Of a stretch of DNA of 64,000 bases, positions 11,105 to 22,219 are shown piece after piece. Position numbers and translations under genes: made by a program. Position 1 is the first letter of the stretch, and each line of letters starts with the position of its first letter. The stretch is from Vigna angularis (taxonomy: Eukaryota > Streptophyta > Magnoliopsida > Fabales > Fabaceae): the NCBI RefSeq assembly GCF_016808095.1, contig NC_068977.1, forward strand, positions 3,284,479 through 3,348,478, given 5' to 3'. Below the pieces are notes generated by a model. It searched no databases. It was not told where the DNA came from and worked only from the letters and a program-made list of their open reading frames with translations.

Positions 11105-14100
11105 GGTTTAATACCTCTTTTGGTCCCTCGAAAGGGGGCAAAAGTTCAATTCGGTCCTACCTTTTTTTAGAAGTTCAATGTGGTCCCAACTTTTGTAAAA
11201 AGTGTGCAATCAAGTCCTTTTTGGAAACGGCGTTGAGTTTTTAACGGAGCAGCTGACAAGGTGGACTGAAGTTAGCTACGTGGCTGTGTGTGGGTAATAC
11301 GTGGCTGTGAAAGGGTGATACGTAGCTGTGAGAGGGTAAATGTGATAATATTACTGAGGTTAAGAAATCAGAAGTTAGGGTTTGAGGAATTGCAGAGAAA
11401 TTGGTAATTTGGGATTTATCATCGTGGAGGAAGTGTGTTGAAATCTGAAGCACGAATTGGATACCGCAAATCTGAAGCTCAAATTGGAAACCGCAAATCA
11501 GGTTAGGGTTTATGTTTGATAATTTTATGATATGTATTTGTTGTATATGTTATCACTGTTGTCGCTTTATAGGGGGTTTAAGTAGGGGTGAAAAGTTGTC
11601 TTGTTTTGATGGTTGATAGTGGTCCCATAGATATTAGTGGTCCCCGTTTGCATTTGCAGGGTTGGGGTAGGGATGGGTGATGACATGTTTCAGGTTGTGG
11701 TCCATCACGGTGGGACCTTGATCAAAGAAGTCCCCTTTAAGTATATGGGCGGGGAGATAGTTTATTGGGACGTAGATCCTGATAAATGGTGTTATTTTGG
11801 AGTATTAGGTTCACTTAAAGATCTGGGTTACATGGAAGTAAAAGAATTATATTACAATATCCAACATGTTTTACATAAGCTTGATGATGATAAAGGAGCT
11901 ATGAACATGATGAAGGTGGCTAATTATTTGGGGAAAGTGAACCTGTATGTTGTGCATGGGATGGACGAACCAGCTATTGTAGAAAATGATGACAATGAGA
12001 TTTTGTACCTATGTGAAGGTCCAGCAGACAGTGGTGAGGGTAGTGACGTTGGAGGAGAAGCATATGTTGAGGGTGACAAGGAGGATGCTGAGAATGAAAA
12101 TGTCTGGGAGGATGACAAGGAGGATGCAAAAGATGTTGAGGTTGTAGTGGAGGTTGAGAATGAGGACAGAGTTGAGCTTGAAAATGATGGATTAGTGGAA
12201 GTGCACATTGAGGATGGAAGGGAGGTTGAAAGTGAAGAAGAATTGGAAGTGGACATTGAGGAGGGAGGGGAGGTTCCTACTGAACAAGAAGTGGAAGTGG
12301 ACATTGAGGATGGAGGGGAGGTTCATACTGAACAAGAATTGGAAGCGGACATTGAGGATGGAGGGGAGGTTCACACTGAACAAGAATTGGAAGCGGACAT
12401 TGAGGATGGAGGGGAGCTTCATATTGAAGAAGAATTGGAAGTGGACGTGGACAGTGATGATGAACTAGGAATGGATGATCTGAGTGGTGATGAATATGTG
12501 GATGCAGACAATGATCAAGAAACCCAACAACAATGCAGGGGTTTGTCAGATGATGATTGGGAGTCTGATATGCTTGTAACTCCTGAAAACAGTTCAAGTG
12601 AGGAAGATAACAATGAGGATAGAGTATGTATGGGTGGTTTCTCAAAATATGCAAAACAGAAGTCCATGGCAGATTATAAGTGGGAAGTGGGCACCATTTT
12701 CAATGGGAAGGAAGAGTTTAAGGATGCTATTAGAAGGTATGATGTTCATGCTGGGAGGGATCTAAAATTTGTGAAGAATGATAAGCGTAGGGTGAGGGTG
12801 CGCTGCATGGGTGGCCAAGGGAAGTGCCCATGGGTAGCTTACTGTGGGTACTTGCCATCACGCAAAATTTGGCAATTAAGGAAGATAATTGATACTCACG
12901 GTTGTAGTAGGCAACTTAACATCAAACTAATGAATGCTCAGTGGTTGAGTGAAGAAATAGATAGGTCTTTAGTTGACAATCCTAATTTAAAGGTGAATGA
13001 TATTCATACTAAAGCATTAAGAAAATGGAATACAAATGTGTCAATATCCAAGGCACGAAGGGCAAAGTTAATTGCCACAAGACAGCTTGAAGGAGATTTC
13101 AAAGAACAGTATAAAAGGATATACGACTATGGACATGAGTTGTTGAGGTGTAACCCAGGTTCAACAGTGCAGATTAAAGTTGACTCTCATAATGGTGACC
13201 CAATCTTCCAAAGAATGTATGTTTGTCTGAAAGCTTGTAAAGACAGCTTCAAAAGTTGTAGGCCCATTATATGTTTAGACGGATGTTTTTTGAAAGGTTA
13301 TTACAAGGGAGAGCTTCTCACTGCTGTTGGTAGGACCCAAACGATCAAATGCTACCCCTTGCCTATGCAGTAGTAGAAGTGGAGAACAAAGAGAGCTGGA
13401 CATGGTTTTTGCAATTATTAATTCAAGACCTCGGGGGTAGTCAAGTATGTGGGGGATGCACGTGGATGTCAGACCAGCAGAAGGTAAATATACACCTTAT
13501 ATTCAATTTAAGTTAATACTTTGTTAAAGGATCTTGTTTTATGACTAAAATTATTTGTGCAGGGGTTGGTCCCAACTATCCAAGAGCTTCTTCTTGGGGC
13601 AGAACAAAGATTCTGTATGAGGCACCTGTATGCAAACTTTAGGAAAAGGTTTGGTGGTCAAATTTTAAAAAATCTGATGTGGACAGCTGCCACAAGCACA
13701 TATCCACAGGCTTGGGAGAGAGAGATGCTGAAAATTAAAGAAGTCAATATTGAAGCATATAAATACCTCATAGGCATTCCCCCGAGGTAACCCATTAGCC
13801 ATTACATACAATTTACTGTCCCTGATGCATTGTAACCCATTTGAGTGTGCAACAGGTTTTGGTCAAGATCTCGCTTCACAGGTCAAGCAATGATTGATAC
13901 ACTAGATAACAACATCAGTGAAGCTTTCAACAGTGTTCTTATTCATTCAAGAGGAAAACCTATTATAACCATGATGGAGGATATCAGAGTTTATCTCATG
14001 AAAAGGTTGGCCACCAATAGAACCAAGGTGGCATCTATGGACTTCACAATATGCCCAAAGATAAAGAAGAGACTTGAGAAGGAATGTAATCTGTCAAGAT

Positions 14101-15090
14101 TTTGGGTGCCAAGGTAATATAACTCAATTTATTTTATATACAAGTTATTTATCTACATTGTTGATGTGCTTCATTTCTTTCAACTGGTCTGCACGAAAGA
14201 TTTTTAAGGTTAGGCATACTTCATCAGTTGGGAACAAGTTCACACTGGACCTGGACACAAAGGAGGAGTGTAGCTGCAGAAAGTGGATGATTAGTGCCAT
14301 TCCATGCTGTCATGCAATTGCAGCAATGAACTTCTCCAACGTTGATCCACAGACTTTTGTCCCCAATGTGTTCACAAGATCCACCTATGAAGAGGTGTAT
14401 GCGTCCATAATTTTTCCACTCAATGGCCACCTACTATGGGAAACCACAAATTTCAATGATGTACTACCACCACTGATCAGGAAGATGCCTGGGAGGCCAA
14501 AGAAAAAAAGGAGGTTGGAAGCATGGGAGCTAACTAAAGATCACACTCAAATGCGTGTTGGTGGCCATAAGAAAAAATGCAGTATTTGTCGTCAGATGGG
14601 GCACAACAAGAATAACTGCCCTTTAAAGCCCCAGCCAGCAGAAACAACACAATCATCACAGCCACCTCCAAGTTCCCCAACCCCTGAACCATCACAGCCA
14701 TCAAGTCCCCAATCATCCCGGCCAACAAAATGCAAAGTCAGAAGAAAAGATACTTAGATGAAATTGGGTTATTAGATAGTTAAATTACATGGTGGTGTAA
14801 TATGTATTGTTTGTTACATGGTGGTGTAATAGATACTTAACTTACTTACTGAACTGATTTTATGTATTTCTTTTATGTGTCTTAATGAATGAAACTGGTT
14901 TTATGTTTTTGTTTTATGTATTTGTTTTATGTGCCATTATTCAGCATCATATGCATTATTGGGGTGACCTTTGTGAACAGTTTTAAAGCAAATGGGAGAC
15001 TCATTTCAACATTTTTAAAACATCAGGGGACTGATTTCAACATTGTTAAAACATCAGGGGGACTGATTTCAACATTAATCACTGAAATTA
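11105..15090 (+). mobile_element. MULE A: Mutator-like transposon with degenerate transposase
   Basis: Left tip GGTTTAATACCTCTTTTGG followed by the GTCC-punctuated terminal repeat style of plant MULEs (CAATCAAGTCC, ACGGCGTTGA, TTAACGGAG). It encloses a MuDR-type transposase relic (11673-14757). The right tip is not clear: around 14990-15090 there are short repeats of the form GTTAAAACATCAGGGGACTG but no good inverted match to the left end, so the right boundary is approximate and no 9-bp target duplication was found. Confidence 0.7.
11673..14757 (+). pseudogene. MuDR-type transposase of MULE A, broken
   Basis: Start chosen at MGDDMFQVVVHHGG, just after a likely 5' intron acceptor. Order of parts: PB1-like N-terminal domain (about 100 residues); a Glu/Asp-rich stretch with 16-residue repeats of the form EVHTEQELEADIEDGG; the MuDR DNA-binding domain (FKDAIRRYDVHAGRDLKFVK); the MULE catalytic domain; a SWIM zinc finger (CSCRKW...CCHAIAAM); the basic PGRPKKKRR segment; and a CX2CX4HX4C zinc knuckle. 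Exons by splice sites are 11673-13483, 13563-13786, 13856-14113 and 14184-14757. Two lesions are visible. One base is missing near 13332 in the conserved GR-D/P segment, shifting frame into a stop at 13371-13373. The acceptor before the last exon reads AA (14182-14183), where the homologous intron in MULE C has AG. Confidence 0.88.
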
Positions 15091-15104
15091 ACTCATTAAA
15101 ATAG

Positions 15105-16841
15105 TCAATACGTAATATATTGAATTGCATAATTGATCTTACACCTTTCAAAACATAGGATGTTACAATCTAACTAAATCAACCTAAACAGAACCTGAAA
15201 GTAGAACTTTACTGTCAATGGTGGCTGAAGAGAGCAGTGGTAAATTTGTTTCTTAATCTAGCATTGAATTGGGTGAGGGAATGGAAGAAACTGTAGAGAT
15301 CCGAAAATGAGTAAATGGTTCTGGGGTTTTTGAAAGATGAATTTGAAGTAGGGTGGGAGAATGAGGTTCTGTGATGTGCGTGCCCGAGGAAATGACGAGT
15401 GGGAGTTGGAGTAGGGGATGGATGATGTTCGGTAACAATGGACATATACAAATATCCACAATACTAGGAATGTATTCAACAACAATCATATGCTAACATA
15501 GCAACAACGTAACAGAGATATGTTGAAAGCTACCACTTTTACATCCATGATAGCAGAATATGGAGATTTTTATGTGAATATCTTTACTTCAGGTACAATT
15601 TTCATCTGCCAGATATGTAATTCAGGAAATATATATAAAAATCTGATATGTAAAACTTTGTGATTTGTGATAAATTTTAGTTAATATTATTAATATTCTC
15701 TTATTATAATATATAAAGTTTGAAAAGCAAGAGGAATAAATGTTCTTAACAATATAATGTTACTATATAATCTCTTTAAATTTTTAATAACATGTTCAAC
15801 TTACCTTTCCTGCAATGTTTCCAAAGTCTCTATTCTGACAACAAATAATGAATTGGAATGTAATTGATTCAAATAATGTCAAAGTAATTATACTTATTTT
15901 CATTTTTTTATATTATTAATGTTACTTGCTGGTTAGTAGTATGTTTCTTTGATTTAGTATATTTCTGATTTTTTAAACTTGGAACATAGTTAGAAATATA
16001 TAATTAATGTGAAAATTTACATATAAAAAATTTTAAATGTTATGATCCACACCTACACAATTAAAACATAAGGAAATTATTGTAATATCTTTCAAGGAGA
16101 GACATCATAAAAATACTAATGAATGAGATATATATATTTTTTAAATGAACATTTTTGTAATGTAAAAAATTCTTAAACTTTATAGAATTTTTACTTATTT
16201 TATATCACATTTATTCAAGTTGTTATTAAGATCAACTAAATTCTGATATCACTGATATTTTTTACTAGAAAAGACACAAAAAATTTATCATCAATTAAAT
16301 ATAAACAAACTATTCTTATAAATTATTCGTATTACTTATTTTTATCTAATACAAGATTTTTCACTTATCTTGAAGTAGTGAAGTTGTCGTTATTAATAAC
16401 TTTAAATCTTCACAATAATATATACTGTTTAATTTGACTACTCACAACAATATATACTCAAAATCTTCACAATAATTCAATTTTTTTTTATTATATATTA
16501 TTCAATTTGTTTATTCCTACAGTAAAACTTATTATCTTATAGACAAAAAAATGCATTGTGCTACACAGTTCTTATTCAAAAATCCGTAAAATAAATGAAT
16601 TTTAGCAAATAATAATATATTAACAGAAATCTTTTAATAATATTTTAATATATAACACTTATTATTTTTTATTAAATTTCGAATATGTTAATATAATAAC
16701 AAATAAATAATATATTATATGAAAATATTGTAAATCGTTGTAAGATTTTCTATTTTGTTTTTCATTGTAAATGAATGTGTAGCAGAATCCATGAATGTAC
16801 AGTGTACCATGAGAAGACAGTGTGAGGATGAAGCAAAGTCG
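15105..16841. other. No gene recognised
   Basis: AT-rich spacer. A GC-richer patch at about 15180-15470 keeps short open frames on the minus strand in more than one phase, but none has a recognisable domain. It may be a decayed gene or transposon fragment. Nothing else is supported. Confidence 0.5.
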
Positions 16842-16850
16842 TTTATTAAT
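16842..16850. repeat. Target-site duplication of MULE B, left copy
   Basis: TTTATTAAT, identical to 19276-19284. Nine base pairs is the diagnostic duplication length of Mutator-superfamily insertion. Confidence 0.92.
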
Positions 16851-17566
16851 GGTTTAATGTCTCCGTAGGTCCCTATTTTGGTCATGAATTTCAAATAGGT
16901 CCTCTTCATTTTCGGCGTATCAATTGAGTCCTTGTTTTTGTAAAATTGAATCAATTACAGGCCTGCCGTTAATTTGGAGAAACGGCCGTTACGGTATTGG
17001 TTAGGTGGCATGGTTGAGTGCAGACGTGACATTTAAAACGATTATTGTATTAAGTAATTGGTATGCACGTATGTTTATTCAGTTTTGGGGTAAGGGCAAA
17101 GTAGGAAATTTGAAAAAATTAAAGGGCAATTGAGATTGGGGAAAGATTATTAGAGTATTAGGGTTCGCGTGAGAGGCCAAAAATCGCGATCGTAAGTTCG
17201 ACCTGAAGCGGCAGAGTGCATGCAGTGGGCGGTGTGTGTGGGTCCTTTTGTTGTTGGACGCAAGAAGCTGAAGCACGTGGTCAGTGGAGGTTCATCTAAA
17301 GGAAGGTAAGTGTTTGTGCTTTATTGTATTCGTTTTTATTCAATCGAAACTACACCGAATACGGGGTCCCCCATTGATGTATGGTTTGGTCTCTGGTTTT
17401 GATTGCATTTTGGTGGTCCCCCATGTATGTTTAAAGTTATTTGACTTTGTCTGAGTGCGTATGTTTAAAGTTATTTGATCTCTGTGCCTGTTTTAATATA
17501 TATTTTTTTTGTCGTCATATGTTTTCATAATAGGTCTGTAGATATATTTATGTTGTGTTGTGCGTA

Positions 17567-17920
17567 ATGGAGGACGCTATTGTGTGTGTGTTCCACCATG
17601 GAGGAAAGTTCATTAATGATAGTACCCTAAAGTATGAAGGGGAGACAACAACTTTGTCCTTTGACCCTGACAGGTGGAGTTTTTTTGTGGTTGTCAGTGT
17701 AGTCAAAAGTTTAGGATATGAGAATTTGAAAGATTTATGGTACTGTTTAGGAGGGGGTTTAGTGTTGGAAAATAGGTTGGAACAATTGATTGATGACAGA
17801 GGTGTCATGCATATGGCTAACATTGCTGTGAATAAAATAAACATTATACAATTTTCAAAAGGCTTAAAACCTGCTAAATTAAACCAAAACCTCAATTTAT
17901 TATGTTTATCACTTCAGTAA
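17567..17920 (+). pseudogene. MULE B transposase, N-terminal fragment
   Basis: Begins MEDAIVCVFHHGGKFIND and follows the MULE C transposase almost residue for residue for about 86 codons (PB1-like N-terminal domain). At about 17825, after HMAN, it leaves the family and reads through unrelated sequence to a stop at 17918-17920. It has no DNA-binding, catalytic or zinc-finger parts. It results from the deletion that formed MULE B. Confidence 0.9.
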
Positions 17921-18009
17921 CACAACTTCATTCCTTCACATCTAGTCATATACATAAACACTACTACATCTAGTCATTCCTTCCTAAGAATACGATCAAC
18001 ACTACTACA

Positions 18010-18551
18010 TTATGGATTTATGATCCATATTGAAATTACAATAATATTAAGTAAAAAAATCAAAATAACTAATCCTGTCAACACCTTCATCCATTTCTCC
18101 ACAACGTTGACAGATTTAATCAAATCACTCATCATCTTCGATCCACCTCCCATTTCTCTTGTCTTTGACAAAGACTCATGCTTTTCTTCCCACTTCACAT
18201 TCGTATAGCTTTTGTCATCACCGTCTTCACAACACCATTTGAAGAAATTGCAACCACCTTCATGTCCAGTCTGTGAAAAAAATAAAAATTAAAACCACTT
18301 TCCAGGAGTAACAAAACCCTACTTCTACACGTTCTTACCTTGTACTTAGGGCAGCTCCAGAATTGCTTCCCTCTGTTCTTAGTAGTTCTAGCTGTTCTTA
18401 CCACTGTTTTCTGTCCACAGAGGCAAAGGGGTGATACACCATCAATGGTAGATACTCCACCACCACGAAAAACGACATCACAGTTTTGATTCCGCCACCC
18501 ATTGCATGTCGAAGATGAACAAGAATGCGACTTTTGCACTTCATTATCCAT
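18010..18551 (-). CDS. GRF-type zinc finger protein carried by MULE B
   Basis: Two exons, 18339-18551 and 18010-18270, joined in phase 0 (AAG|GTAAGAACG ... TTTCACAG|ACTGG), give 157 residues from MDNEVQKSHSC. A GRF zinc finger spans about residues 42-86: CLCGQKTVVRT, then NRGKQFWSCPKYK, then CNFFKW. Near the C-terminus is one hydrophobic membrane-type helix (VLTGLVILIFLLNIIVISIW). GRF fingers bind single-stranded nucleic acid in several DNA-repair proteins, and in legumes small proteins of this type are often annotated as At4g04775-like. The frame is also open upstream through the 33-bp repeats, so a longer N-terminus is possible. The MULE C copy differs at only three residues. Function in or for the transposon is unknown. 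Confidence 0.75.
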
Positions 18552-18868
18552 CACTTCGAAACGAACAAAGAACGCGCACCCTCCCACTTCGAATCGAACC
18601 AAGAACGCGCACCCTCCCACTTCGAATCGAACAATGAACGCGCACCCTCCCACTTCGAATCGAACCAAGAACGCCCACCCTCCCACTTCGAATCGAACAA
18701 TGAACGCGCACCCTCCCACTTCGAATCGAACCAAGAACGCCCACCCTCCCACTTCGAATTGAACCAAGAACGCCCACCCTCCCACTTCGAATCGAACCAA
18801 GAACGCGCACCCTCCCACTTCGAATCGAACAAAGAACGCGCACCCTCCCACTTCGAATCGAACAAAGA
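18551..18868. repeat. 33-bp minisatellite, about ten units
   Basis: Unit of the form CACTTCGAATCGAACAAAGAACGCGCACCCTCC, ten copies with small changes (CCAAG or CAATG variants, CGCC for CGCG). Because 33 is a multiple of three, several frames stay open on both strands; in the frame of the GRF gene it would read as 11-residue repeats of VRFEVGGCAFF. MULE C has seven units. Confidence 0.93.
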
Positions 18869-19275
18869 TACACCTGATTTTTGGATCGAACTTAGGATCC
18901 CATTTTTGGCCTCTCACGCGAACCCTAATATTAAAAACCCTCAATTTCTTTCCCCAATCTCATGTGCATTCGTCAATTAAAACCTTTTGGCCTTTAATTT
19001 TTTCAAATTTCCTAGTATGCCCTTACCCAAAACTGAATAATCAAACGTGCATACCAATTATTTAATACAAAAATCGTTTTAAATGCCACGTCTGATTAGT
19101 TACTGCACTCAACCATGCCACCTAACCAATACCGTAACGGCCGTTTCTCCAAATTAACGGCAGGCCTGTAATTGATTCAATTTTACAAAAACAAGGACTC
19201 AATTGATACGCCGAAAATGAAGAGGACCTATTTGAAATTCATGACCAAAATAGGGACCTACGGAGACATTAAACC

Positions 19276-19284
19276 TTTATTAAT
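19276..19284. repeat. Target-site duplication of MULE B, right copy
   Basis: TTTATTAAT, identical to 16842-16850. Confidence 0.92.
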
Positions 19285-19709
19285 TGTACTTTCTCACTGT
19301 AACTTTTTCATCACGTTAGTTCAGTTTAAGCTATCCTAAGAATCTTCTGCTCCAATCACATCACATATTTTAAAGAAATGATATTTTCTACACACAAATT
19401 TTTTACATACTTTTCATTTATTTTTCTCAAAAATATATTTTCTTTTCTTTTATAACTATTTTATCATTATTATATTATATGTTAAATAAATATAAAAGTA
19501 TGTTATTTTATCATTATTTCATATTTTACCATATTTTAAGACATTTATATATACAATCCTAAATGTTTTCATCCTGTTAATTTATAGATTAATAGGTTAA
19601 GTATAAAATAAAAATATATACATGCTTTTTACACTACCAATATGTATTATTTATTCTTATTTTTCATATTTGACTGAAATTATATTTTATGTTTTTGTCA
19701 AATCAATAT

Positions 19710-22214
19710 TGTAAGACCCCGTAAAAACGAACACCATTAATTACTTGTCACATCCTCTTTAATTACTCAAAACCCTTCTGCAGTGCATTAAAAACGCACT
19801 TCCTTAAACTCTGCAACTCACGCCAAGTGTCACCAGGAAAGAATGGAAGTCAGTAATGGGGGTGCAAGTGTCGACAGGAGAGACGCACGTTCGTGTGGAC
19901 GTGTGGAGAACAAAAATGATTTCTGAAAAACATTGCCACTCTCCTGCGCACTTCTTCTTCTTCCCCAAAACTCAGACCTTCCATTTCTCCTCCTTCTCTC
20001 TAGAAACCCTATCTTCTCTCTACCATAACTCATTTTCCTTTTCTCCGATCAAATTTCAGAGACCGTAGAAGAGATCCCGACGTCCTAAGCTTTCCATTAA
20101 ACCGAACAAGTTCACGTTTGAAGCTGGTAAGTTTCCTCCCTTAGTCTTTTGTTCTTAGAGTTCATGCAAAACCAAGTTATGGTTGCATGCATGGATATAG
20201 TCTAAGTACTTGGATTTTTATTATGGTTAGATTTGAGTTGGAAGAGTTAAGTGACCACTGAGGGTAGAAAAACGTTAGTTGGACGAGCCACAAATCTTGC
20301 GTTTAGGACAAGTTGCTCACAAATCCAGGTAAGGGAAGCTTATTGTGATTTAATTGATGTTGTATGTTGTATGAACGTCTGATATGGACTGAATGTATGA
20401 GATAAATGCTGATTGATGATGTATGAACGATCGCTGTTATAATGAATGAATATGGTATGCATTGGTTGATACGTATGCTGATGGTTGCTAGGTATGAATG
20501 ATTAATGTGAATCATATAAAGTTTGTAATTTGATATGTTGATATGAAGTTATAAAGTATGAGCTGATATGTTAAATCTGGAATTTTGATAACATGGTTTA
20601 TGATAAGAAATACCCCTTATGAATATGTACGTACGTCACTGGACGGTCTTTGACTGTTCGGTATTCCAGTAAAAATGATTTGGTAAGGGATTCTTTCATT
20701 CGGAAAGAATCCTAGTTGAGGACGAACACCCTCTTGTAATAGTACTACGTTTGAGCGTTCGGCCGAACGTAGACAACCGAGTGTTATGTAAGGAGTTGAG
20801 AAGCTTATAATTTTAACTTTGGACACTTATTCATTTCTAAATTCTATCTTCACCATCTCGTATTATCTTGAATTCTATTTCTATTATGAGTACAAGTATG
20901 CGATGGGTCTCGACCCAAAGCGTTCGTTATGAGTGGTGTTTGGTCTTATACTGAAACGCTCGTCCTAGTATTAAAATACCAAATGGATAGAAATAGCGTT
21001 CGTCCAATTTTCCATAAAACAGTATACCGCGTTCGGTCATTGACTGGCAGTCGGCTTCGATAATTAAATTGTTCTCGGTATGGTTTTCTACTCGTCTTGA
21101 GGTGTCTTCATTTATTTGGATTCGGCCTAGAGCCTTCCTACTTAAACTATTCTTTGAGAAATGATTTGATTTTCCTAGAGTCAGTTCATTCAACTGATTC
21201 AAATAGAAAATGACGTTCGGTAAATCTGAAGTGTCAGTTTTATTCGGTTCTGAAACAAGAATCTCTCGGTCTAGTCTTTCACGTTCGTCCTCGTTATGAA
21301 GAAGGTTGAACGCTCGTTATTTTATGAAATTGTAATGGAAGATAAAAATGAAGTTAAAGTGAAGAATGGTAATGAACGAACAGTATATGAGATGAAATAA
21401 TGATTATGGATTTTGAACGAGCATTCCAGGGAGGAACGACTCCTGTATGGATGAATATGAATATGGAATTTGTAAAGTATGACTGTGGGCATGCTAATGC
21501 TGGCTGTCCATCCTGATGTTCCGTGAGTACTCATCCTCACTTAGAGGATGGTAGGTCATGTGTGGGAACGGCAGGAGGTCCGAGTCCTTAGGGGTACTTT
21601 GGATAGGGCTAACCTCGGGTGGCAGCTGATGTATTTTTCCAGTTACTACATCACCCGTGTGCTAGGGACGCCCGTAGCTACACAGATTCATACAGTCCGG
21701 ACGGTCGGTCTAGTAATTAGTTTATGAATGAATATGCTTGTTGAAATACTGGTGTGTTTGAAATGTTAAATTTTTATGTTAAGGTATGAATTAAATTATA
21801 TAAGCTTACCCTTCGTTTTTCCTTGTGTTGTCACTCGTCCTTGTACGTCCGTCTTGTCTTCGCGATGATCATCCGTGTGGATGGGAGCAGATGGGAGTGA
21901 GCCACTTGAAGAGGCGTTGGAAGAAGAAAATTTGGAAGATGCGAGCCTCGTAGATGTGGAAGTAAAGGTCGAGCCCTAGCGCGCTCGTTAGTTTAGTTTT
22001 GAATTGTTTAGTATTATGAGTGGACGTTCAGTTATTTGATTTTGTAAAACCGTTCGTCCCTGACTCTTCTTATCTCTGCTGTTTTGTATTTTGGTTTCTG
22101 TATTTAAGCCGTTCGGCTTTTTGAACCCAGTGTTAATGTAAGACTGCTTCGTTTAAACTGTTTAATGTAATTAAATTCTAATTTATGGTGATTACTGTAT
22201 TTTGGGATGTTACA
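19710..22214 (+). mobile_element. Solo LTR of about 2.5 kb, probably Ty3/gypsy
   Basis: Starts TGTAAGACCCCG and ends GGATGTTACA, the TG...CA form of many plant gypsy LTRs, flanked by AATAT (19705-19709) and AATAC (22215-22219), a one-mismatch candidate 5-bp duplication. No primer site, polypurine tract or coding sequence is present. A diverged relative lies in reverse at 58281-60639; the two share long stretches, such as the segment around CAGTCCGGACGGTC near 21690. It is rich in GTTCGG and CTCGTCC words. Alternative: a non-autonomous element with LTR-like ends. Confidence 0.65.
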
Positions 22215-22219
22215 AATAC

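Larger units (their letters stand above)
16851..19275 (+). mobile_element. MULE B: internally deleted Mutator-like element
   Basis: 2,425 bp bounded by GGTTTAATGTCTCCGTAGG and its inverted complement, with long inverted ends and a perfect 9-bp duplication on each side. It is a deletion relative of MULE C (52960-58280) in opposite orientation. The first ~90 codons of the transposase are joined to sequence just beyond the 3' end of the GRF gene across a shared GTTA; in MULE C the same tetramer lies at 54359-54362 and 57300-57303, so about 2.94 kb is missing. The GRF gene (18010-18551) and its upstream 33-bp repeats are kept. It cannot make its own transposase but its ends look competent. Confidence 0.93.

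Noticed and set aside
14990..15090. Short GTTAAAACATCAGGGG repeats as the right terminal repeat of MULE A
   Set aside because: They resemble MULE-end punctuation but do not align as an inverted copy of 11105-11270, so I give the right end only as approximate.
15215..15489. Minus-strand open frames in a GC-richer patch past MULE A
   Set aside because: Three phases are open at once, with no domain and no clear start context; possibly a decayed fragment but not supportable as a gene.
18502..18980. Several overlapping open frames over the 33-bp repeats, on both strands
   Set aside because: Same artefact of a repeat whose length divides by three. Only the frame continuing into the GRF finger has a domain.
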